Assembly (NCBI GenBank): GCA_030144725.1 | Contig: JASKMD010000006.1 | Span: 6,761,360 to 6,825,359 of the forward strand | Source: Haematococcus lacustris | Lineage: Eukaryota; Chlorophyta; Chlorophyceae; Chlamydomonadales; Haematococcaceae | Direction of reading: 5' to 3' | Length of the DNA: 64,000 nucleotides | Shown here: one piece after another, positions 25,101 through 34,100 of the stretch | Position numbering within the stretch: position 1 is the stretch's first letter | How the letters are laid out: every line of letters starts with the position of its first letter | The notes under the pieces: model-generated | Told to the model about the DNA's origin: nothing | What the model saw: only the letters and a program-made list of their open reading frames with translations | The model's database searches: none | Translations under genes and position numbers: made by a program

Positions 25101-28100
25101 CAGCAAGGATTCAGCAATGGCACATGGAGATAACAGTGAGTGGCCAGCCCCTTGCACATCAGTGGCCCCCATTGCCCAGCCTTACCGTGAGCACGCCCCT
25201 TGTTGCTTGCAGGTGTGACGGTCACACGCCCACCCCTTGCCCACCCCACCCCTCCCCTATCCCACCCCACCCCACCCCACCCCACCCCACCCCACCCCAC
25301 CCCTCCCCACCCCACCCCACCCCACCCCACCCCACCCCACCCCACCCCACCCCACCCCACCCCACCCCACCCCACCCCACCCCACCCCACCCCCCACCCC
25401 ACCCCACCCCACCCCACCCCTCCCCACCCCACCCCACCCCACCCCACCCCACCCCACCCCACCCCACCCCACCCCACCCCACCCCACCCCACCCCACCCC
25501 ACCCCACCCCACCCCACCCCACCCCACCCCACCCCACCCCACCCCAGCACCGCGGTGCGTGGCCAGCCTGAAGCAGCTCCGTGGCTCCCGGTACCAAGCC
25601 TGCCTGGCCTCGCCTGCCCCTCGTCCGCTGCAGGTCCACTGCCCTACACCCTTCCCCTGTCCTTCTCCTTACCCACAAACTCACCCGTGTCGCTCCGCTC
25701 TCCCCCCTCCTGCGCTACACTGCAGCCCCTCCCCTACCTTACCCTCACACTCCCCTCCCCTCCCCTCCCCTCCCCTCCCCTCCCCTCCCCTCCCCTCCCC
25801 TCCCCTCCCCTCCCCTCCCCTCCCCTCCCCTCCCCTCCCCTCCCCTCCCCTCCCCTCCCCTCCCCTCCCCTCCCCTCCCCTCCCCTCCCCTCCCCTCCCC
25901 TCCCCTCCCCTCCCCTCCCCTCCCCTCCCCTCCCCTCCCCTCCCCTCCCCTCCCCTCCCCTCCCCTCCCCTCCCCTCCCCTCCCCTCCCCTCCCCTCCCC
26001 TCCCCTCCCCTCCCCTCCCCTCCCCTCCCCTCCCCTCCCCTCCCCTCCCCTCCCCTCCCCTCCCCTCCCCTCCCCTCCCCTCCCCTCCCCTCCCCTCCCC
26101 TCCCCTCCCCTCCCCTCCCCTCCCCTCCCCTCCCCTCCCCTCCCCTCCCCTCCCCTCCCCTCCCCTCCCCTCCCCTCCCCTCCCCTCCCCTCCCCTCCCC
26201 TCCCCTCCCCTCCCCTCCCCTCCCCTCCCCTCCCCTCCCCTCCCCTCCCCTCCCCTCCCCTCCCCTCCCCTCCCCTCCCCTCCCCTCCCCTCCCCTCCCC
26301 TCCCCTCCCCTCCCCTCCCCTCCCCTCCCCTCCCCTCCCCTCCCCTCCCCTCCCCTCCCCTCCCCTCCCCTGCAGCCATGAGCAGTAAGCAAGAGTAGCA
26401 GCCAAGAGCAGCAGGTAGGAGGCGCTTGGAGCGGCAGCCAGGACTTCCGGTGAGTGCACATGCTTGGGAGGTGTCAGCCTAGCCTGCCCAGTTCTGGTCA
26501 TGCATGTCCTAATTCATCTGCTTGCTGGCTGATGTCTGATTGCAGTTGTCGACAGCTGGAGCATGGCAGGTGTAGCATGGCCGGGTTGATTGCAAGCATG
26601 GCGGTAGAGCAGCAACCAACAAGGAGCCAGCAAGGACCGTACCCTCCTCGTACCCCGTACCCTCCCCCGGCGTCGTGACACGGAGCATAACTGTAAGTGG
26701 CCAGTCCTTGCACATGAGTGGTCCCCAATGCCAAGCCTTAATGCAAGGATGCCTCTTGCTGCCGCAGGTCTGATGGTCACACTGCTGCCCCTTGCCCCCT
26801 TCCCCCTTCCCCCTTCCTTGCCCAAGCCCACCACCACCACTTCCGAGTCTGCCACCTACCTACCCTCCTCCCCTCCTCCCCTCCTCCCCTCTTCTCTCCT
26901 CTCCCCCACCCAATGGCACCCAGCAGCCCTTGGCGTAGCAGCATGGAGCGGGCAGCTTGGAGCGGGCAGCCCGGAGTGGGCAGCATGGAGCGGGCAGCCT
27001 GGAGCGAGCAGCCTGGAGCGGGCAGCCTGGAGCGGGCAGCCTAGAGCGGGCAGCCTGGAGCGGGCAGCCTGGAGCGGGCAACCTGAAGTGGGCAACCTGG
27101 AGCCAAGCCTAGCCCAGCCTACCCCAGCCTAGCCTAGCCTAGCCTACCCCAACCTAGCCTAGCCTAGCCTACCCCAGGCTAGCCCAGCCTAGCCTAGCCC
27201 AGCCTGATTTGGTGCCATGGGGCATAGGCAGCAAGGCAAAGTGCTTAGCAGTCCCGTGATAAGGTGTTAGCCCATAGCAATGAGGTGCAGCCAGTCCTTG
27301 TGGTTGTGCACATGACATATGTGGTGAGCAATGCATGAGTCGATGTGTTGTTGTTGTAGTGATGTTGTGTGGTGTTGTTGTGTGGTGTTGTCACCTTCCA
27401 TCAATGCATGTGCTTAGCACCAGCAATACATGCCGTTTGTTGTGGTGTTGCGAGGTGTTCGGGCGTCGTTGCATACGTTGTGGCAGGACCCTGTAGGCGT
27501 GTGGCAGGACCCTGTGAACGTGTGTCGTAGGACCCTGTAGCCGTGCGGCAGGACCCTGTGAGAATATGTCGTAGGACCCTGTAGCCGTGCGGCAGAACCC
27601 TGTGAGAACGTGTCGCAAAACCCTGTAGCCGTGCGGCAGAACCCTGTGAGAACGTGTCGCAAAACCCTGTAGCCGTGCGGCAGAACCCTGTGAGAACGTG
27701 TCGCAAAACCCTGTAGCCGTGCGGCAGAACCCTGTGAGAAAGTGTCGCAGGACCCTGTAGCCGTGCGGCAAAACCCTGTGAGAAAGTGTCGCAAAACCCT
27801 GTAGCCGTGCGGCAGAACCCTGTGAGAAAGTGTCGCAGGACCCTGTAGCCGTGCGGCAAAACCCTGTGAGAACGTGTCGCAAAACCCTGTAGCCGTGCGG
27901 CAGAACCCTGTGAGAACGTGTCGCAAAACCCTGTAGCCGTGCGGCAAAACCCTGTGGCCTAGGACCCTGTATAGGGTCGGTAGGACCCGGTACAGGGTTA
28001 GGTAACTTTTCAAATAGTTATAACATCGCAGCAACTTTGAGTTTTTCAATGATTACAACGGCGATGAGTCGGCCTTTCCTGGGGCTATCTGCAGTATGCC

Positions 28101-31100
28101 TCCCGGGAGGAAATGACGTAGGCGACTTCCGGCCTTAATCGGCGCGAGTGGTGTGCTGTTCCTGAGGGTGGTGGACGTGTCTGGCAAGCGCAAGGACGCT
28201 GAGGCCATCATGGACCTGCACCTGGAAGTGGTAGAGGAGCTACGCAAGGAGCTGGCTGTGGAGAAGGTCACATGCCTTGGCTGAGGTCTTGACCGATGTG
28301 CAGGTAAGCATTGCATGCTCCCCTCTCACCCGTCACCTCCTATCTCAATGATCAATGTTGCTTCCATTACTTCAGGGCATCTCCTTGGTGGTCAAGGAAA
28401 GTGAGGCTATCCGGTCTGAGCTGAAGCTTCAGCAGTCAGAGGAGCTCTACAAACGCCTTGTGCGGCCCAACAACCCCACACGGTGTGTGCTAGCTTGATG
28501 CAACATGAATCTGGGTTACGTCAACACATTTGAAGGGATGACCCTTGAAATTGTGGGCTGTCAACACACAGGTTTGCGGGACTGCTGCTCCTGGCAAAGG
28601 ACGTGATCAAAATCACTGGGCCTATCATGGGCATGGTGCATGGTGCCAAGTGGAGGCAGCTGCGCAAGTCCAGTGTCAACGCCAATGTCTTCGAGAAGTT
28701 GACGAGTGAGTTGGTTACATGGCAGCAAAGCATCAATTGTGATGGGCAAGGGTAGGACTGTCAACCATGTGGTAAGTGCCAACCATGTGGTGTGCATTGC
28801 AGTGGGTTGGTGGAAGAGTTTGGCGCTGGTGATCGAGCTCATGACGCCCATCAGCGATGCTATCCACAGGCTTGAGGCTGACGCCCCCTACCTGAGCCAG
28901 GTGTGTGCATGCATGCATATGTGGCCATTTCACACTAGCATGTTTTGTGAGCATGGTGTTGTTGCAACTTCAGGTTCTGCTGATCTGGATGGACTTGGAG
29001 TCCCACGCCAAGCAATGGGCGGTGAAGGTGGTGGAGGAGGGTTGCCCAAGACTGGCTATGGGAGTGGTGGCTGCATTCCAGAGACGCGCTGAGAAACACT
29101 ACTCCCCGGCTTACTCTGCAGCCTTTGTGTTGGACCCAGCCAACTACAAGAGCCTTGCACCTGGCACCCACCCAAGGCCACCCCTCCACATCTTGACGGC
29201 CCCACAGCTGCAGGACGTTACAGCCACGGTGGCGCGCCTAAGCGGTTGTGACGAGGAGGCTGTGGAGTGGGAGCTGAAGAAGCTGAAGCTGGCTCAATGG
29301 CCCGATGCTATGGCGTCAGATGTGAAGAGCATTGTCGCTCAAACCCGCACAGACGAGGATGGCCGCACAGTGGCGGCATGCATCAGCATGCGCCGCAACC
29401 TGTGGAGCTTTGAGGCGAGAACGTTTGTCCCCTGCTGTGCCGAGGCTGCTGGACGCCTCCTATCCATGCATGTCACCACGGCTGCAGCAGAGCGAAACTG
29501 GTCGTCATGGGGCAACACCTACGATGCTGGACGGGCTCAGCTTGGCATTGAGTCGGCGGAGAAGATGGTTTACATTAAGGCCAACATCCCCACGTCAAGG
29601 TCTCCAGGGCCATCCCTGCTGCTGGCAGAAGGCTTGTAGTAGGGTGTGACGGCAGTAGGATGGCTGTGTGTGTCTTGCTGCCGCTAGCGTACCATGTGTG
29701 GGTGTGAGCAGCAGGCTGGCCATGTGTGGCACTGGGCCTAGCAGCCGCCCAGGACTGTTAGCATGCCGTGTGTGGGTGTGAGCAGCAGGCTGGCCGAAGC
29801 AGTAATGTGGCTGTAATGTCTCAAGTTGCAGCGCCTTGTCACTCCCATTGAGAGCGAATGCAGCCCGTTCATGGAGCGTATTCGTGAGTTGCGACCTGTT
29901 GCTACGAGCGAGTTGCATCCTTCGAAAACCTTGAGACTCTGCGGTTACCAAGAGTCGAACTAGGGTCGCCAAGATGACTTGGGATGTATCATAAACTGTG
30001 TCGTAAACTGGGCTGTATCATAAACTGTATCATGATAATCATGATATGCCTAATAGTCCATATACGCGTATCATGAGATATCATGATACATGCCGCTCCC
30101 TAACCATGACTATCCAATGAAAATCATGAGCAACCAAAACTTCCGCACCTAAGAATCATGCGTGATACATCCAAACGGCTACTTTATTACATCAAACAAT
30201 ACTAGGCTTAACCTGGTGCAGTTTTGCACTATAAGGTATTGTACAGTACTGCGGCATGAGGCATGGTGCAACACTGCACCATGAGGAGTAAAGAAAACCA
30301 AAGTGAGAATTGAATAGCTACATATTTCACGTAACTCCCCTATTACTACGCATAGAATGGCAGCATTGGTGGCGATGGAACTGCAGCCGCATTCCGAGGC
30401 GAAGTTGATTACAAAATAATACCTCCTCAAATTCACAAGTTGTGCACTGCTTTGCGTGTGTGTGGTGGGGACGCCAAGGACGCCATATTGAGCTATGTGC
30501 CTTGTCCCTGCTGTTTGTCGCCTGGTGCAAACCAGGTAGCGTGTGGTAAGTCCAACAAGCGCTAGGCCTCCCCCTGTACCCCCTTTGTGCCCATGAGGGC
30601 TGTTTGCTCTGTGCGAGAACGTATTGCCCCAGACAGTGTGACGGTGGCCCTGCCACTGGTGCTGTAAGGCCTCTATCTCTCTAGCACTCAGGATTCTGAC
30701 TCCTGCAACCCGAGTTCAAATCTCGGCAAGGCTCTTTTCGTTATCCCCTTTCGAGTTCAGTGGCGATGTGCTCTGTTCAGTTTCCCACCCCCGCTTACCT
30801 TGGTACTGCGAGCCGACATACATGATGGTGGTTCCAGGCACGGTGTGGGGCAGGTGATAGTGGCCGGAGTAGACGGGGATGCCCTCAGGGAACAGGTCCG
30901 GGGGCAGGCCATGACGCGCTTGCCACAACGCATTCATGCGGGCGGTGGCCTGGGGAGTCGAGCAGGTCAGGGCTAGCGGTCAGGTGGCAGAGTGGGTCAG
31001 GGAGCCGGGGGCGGCAGGGCTTGCAGCTCTCCAGGGGCTTAGGGGGAGGGGTGCAGGGAGACAAGGGCCAAGAGGAGGGTGGGCAATTGGGTACGGGGCA

Positions 31101-34100
31101 GGGTGCCAAGGGGGCCAGGGGTGCAGGGGGCCAAGGGGGCAAGGGGTGCAGGGGGCCAAGGGGGCAAGGGGTGCAGGGGAGGCTCACCACGTCCGCGTGA
31201 GCAAACACTGCCGCCAAAGGGGGCAGCTGCTTCCCATCCAGTCCCTGGGGAGCTCCATGCAGCCCTGAGTCAGGGGTTGAGGTAGAGGTGGATGGGGCTT
31301 TTGGTGGGCACAGCAGCAGGGCAGCGGCCACAGCCTCCCTCAGCTTGTGCTCCTCACGCCTGCAAGCATCACACTAACATTACACCAAGAAGGTGAGATC
31401 TCGAGCAGCTCAGGGCCCCTGCCCCTGCCCCTGCCCCTGCCCCTGCCCCTGCCCCTGCCCCTGCCCCTGCCCCTGCCCCTGCCCCTGCCCCTGCCCCTGC
31501 CCCTGCCCCTGCCCCTGCCCTTCACCTGTAAGGCAGCCACAGAGCCCCCCTGAACAGCGCTGGGGCACTGAACACGCTCATGCTGTCCAGGCTGGCCGCC
31601 AGTGGCCCCAGCGCATGGCTCTCGCCACCTAGGCTCACCTGCCCGGCCACATGCAAACCCGCATGCGCACAGGCTCAAACATCATGAAAAGTGGGATACG
31701 TGTGGAGGTGTGAGGTAGGGGCAGCACCATTAATCACACCTTGAGCACACCTTGAGCAACACCTTAATGGATACCCGCAACACCTTGAAGTGGGACACGT
31801 GTACAACAGTGTTTTTTTTTTCATTTGGCCTCTTTCCAATTTCATAGCACAAAGTGTCATGGCTCAGATTGGGACTGTCATGTTCATAGCGCGACCCTAT
31901 TGGGCCCCATAGCGCACAACAAAAATGTCAAATTGAAGCAATTGGCCCAATCAAAGGCGGTAGCGCCCACGCACAGCAGCGTTATCCAGCCACTTGCTAA
32001 TGGCACGCTCATCTGGGAATGTATCCAAGTCAAATTGATTGCTGCTGAAGACACGGGCGCACACATTCAAGTGGCACTCTTGCAGCCTGTTGCGGGTGTC
32101 ATCTTTGAGGTAAGCCATGGCTGAGAACATGCGCTCCTCCTCCACTGAGCCTGGTGTCATGACCAGAGCAAGCTCTGCCAGCTTGATGTACTCCAAGATG
32201 TCAGCCTTGGTGATGGGTTGGCCAGCCAGGTAGCGCCACAGCTTGGTGGTCTCCTTGGCTGGGTTGGCTGCTGCTGAGCTTAGCTGCACACGGTGTTCAG
32301 CTTGGCAGCGCATGACTTCCACAAATGCTGATTGCTGGGCAGATAGCTTTTGCTGGTCCAACAAGGCTGGCGCCAATTGGCCGTCAGCCAGGGTCGCGTC
32401 CATGCAGTACCGGGCCTTGACAATGGCCAGGCGCTCAAGGAAGTCTTCATCGCTGGGCTGCTTGTCCCAGTAGTGGGCGTACACAACAGCCAGTCCTTTG
32501 GCATGCTCCGGTGGGAGGAAGCGGCTGTGTAGGTCACGTACCACAGCATCTGCTGTTGCTGCCAGCTCCTGCTTGGCACTGTCGACATGCTGCTGGAAGT
32601 CACAAGCTGGCACTCAAGCAGCCCGGCGCCCTTTTGGGGGGATGGCGTACAGCTGCACCGGCTCACTGCCTAGCTCACTGCCTTCCTCCTCCATGTCTGC
32701 TGCTGCCTGCCTGCTGCCTACCTCCTCTCCTCACTGTCACTGTCAGCCTCATCTGATTGCACTGTCATACTGCCACTCCCATGCGGCTGCAATGCCAAAT
32801 GGCCAGAGCCGTTGTACACCAGGCAGCTGCCAGGTCCTGCCACATTGGTGAAGGCTGTCAGCTCAGGAAAGTCCAGTGCAGAGAAGGGGGAGGGGCCTGA
32901 GTACATGTAAATCCGCCATTGCCGTCTTGTGGGCGGAGGTCGCCTCATGGGTCTTGATGGTATGCAAGTTGCAGTTGAAGCTCTTGTTGCAGCGTTCGCA
33001 GCGCGCCTTGTACTGGTTTGAGGCATCGAGCCCTTGGTTTGTAAGCCACAGTGGGCGATCGCCAGTGAGCCAGCTGTCCTGATACCTGTTGCTGTTACCG
33101 TGTGCCCTGGCTTGTAAGTAGGCACCATCGCTATACCCTCGGCGGGCACGGCCCTCAGCCATCGGGACTGCGGCGCTTATCCAAATTGCGGCTCTTAGCC
33201 GAGCTGCGGCTGCAGTACAAAGTTCACTTTTTATAACGCGATGCGCTATAGCGCAGTCCGCAAGGGGTCCAATTCATAGCGCACGGAGCCCTCTGAAATG
33301 TCGCTTTTTATAGCGATCGCTATATATAGCGTTAAAAAAAAAACACTGGTGTACAATAGGGTGGGCTGGGCGGCCTGCTGCTGCACACCCGCATGCTCAC
33401 AGGCTTAGACACTGCCAAGTAGAATGAATTTTGTGGGTTTTGTTTATTTGGGCAGGGGGGCAGGGGGGCGAAGGGGCAGGGGGGCAGGGGGGTGACGGGG
33501 CAAAGATGATGGAGGTGGGGACAGAGGTAGGGGCAGAGGTAGGGGTGAGGTTTTTGGGGCAGCAGGGGTGTGTGGCAGCATGCTTGAGAAGCGACCTTTG
33601 ACCTTCGATGCTGCTGGCTTATCTCACCTGAGCGGTGTGTTCAAGTCAGGCCGAGCTATAGAACTGAGTATGGGTATGAAGCTGGACCATATCAGTTCCG
33701 GCTATGAAGCGTGCATTTGGGCCCACGGGAGAGGCTGTGCAGTGTAGGATGCAGGATGTACAGCTGCATCACATTTCTCATCCTACATACCAGGACACTC
33801 GTACATACATTTGCTCGCCTACCATGGAGCACCTACTGCTGTGAGCTGAAGAGATCAGATGGGCACCCACCTTCCCCGCCTTGACAGGCTCGCAGTCAAC
33901 CCCCCCTGGCGCACCCCAACCCAGACCACTACCACTCAGCCTATGCCTGCCACCACCCTTCCCTCCTAAACAGGCCCAGAGCCTAAACAGGCTTACAACC
34001 ATACCCCCTGGCGCACCCCCATCCCTGCCTACTACCCAGACTGCACCCCCACCCCTGCCCTGCCCTGACACCCCCTGACCCACCCTCCCAGTCGCCCCAG

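Larger units (their letters stand above)
24587..26800 (+). repeat. Three tandem modules each with an intron-like GT-AG segment
   Basis: Related 80-90 bp segments start at about 24587, 25135 and 26690: each opens TGAGTGGC-CAG (or TAAGTGGCCAG), contains CACAT-AGTGG and CAGCCTTA-like blocks, and ends CTTG-TTGCTGCAGGT followed by GTGATGGTCA. Each is followed by a pyrimidine satellite and then GGCAGCCAGGAG-rich sequence. They look like copies of one small intron with exon edges. No product is recognised. Confidence 0.55.
20779..28150. mobile_element. CACTA-like non-autonomous element nested in hAT 1
   Basis: The ends are inverted repeats of 20 bp with 17 matches: CACTCGTGCAAATTAAGGCC at 20779-20798 and its counterpart at 28131-28150. 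GT is duplicated on both sides (20777-20778, 28151-28152); removing the insert plus one GT restores an open hAT frame (LKPDGG then VLFLRVV). CACTA/EnSpm elements have CACTN ends, a 2-3 bp duplication and subterminal arrays of a short motif in opposite orientations. Here the motif ACAGGGTYCTG forms such arrays at 21318-23220 (forward) and 27483-27960 (reverse). No transposase was found inside; the interior is satellites and repeated modules. Confidence 0.75.
20055..29639 (+). pseudogene. hAT transposase remains in element 1
   Basis: Pieces in order: a BED-type zinc-finger region (20143-20270) with CNKCNK followed by [28 protein letters not shown] (20365-20414); [21 protein letters not shown] (20431-20533); [11 protein letters not shown] and [10 protein letters not shown] (20681-20778); then, after the nested insertion, [17 protein letters not shown] (28153 on), [42 protein letters not shown] (28801-28900) and the last exon (28973-29639) with the C-terminal dimerisation block [19 protein letters not shown] and MVYIKAN. 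The central part that normally holds the VTDN and CAAH catalytic region is missing, a 1-nt shift lies near 28275, and the gene is interrupted, so it is dead here. Confidence 0.85.
19852..30102 (+). mobile_element. hAT transposon 1 with perfect 8-bp target duplication, split by a nested element
   Basis: The 8-bp direct repeat ACCATGAC flanks the element exactly (19844-19851 and 30103-30110). Its ends are inverted: TAAGGAGCG (19852-19860) and CGCTCCCTA (30094-30102), followed inside by related TATCAT/ATGATA-rich stretches. The 8-bp duplication, T/CA-start ends and the transposase pieces inside are those of hAT elements. The element is 10251 bp, of which 7372 bp (20779-28150) plus a 2-bp duplication belong to a later insertion; the original was about 2.88 kb. 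It sits in the intron between exons 6 and 7 of the SbcD-SbcC gene. Confidence 0.9.

Noticed and set aside
25237..26501. Long frames reading [10 protein letters not shown] or GEGRGGEGR
   Set aside because: Pure (CCCCA)n and (CCCCT)n translations within the CACTA-like element.
29930..29970. tRNA-like segment (AGTTCGACTCTTGG on the minus strand)
   Set aside because: Only a B-box resemblance; no acceptor, D or anticodon stem can be formed.
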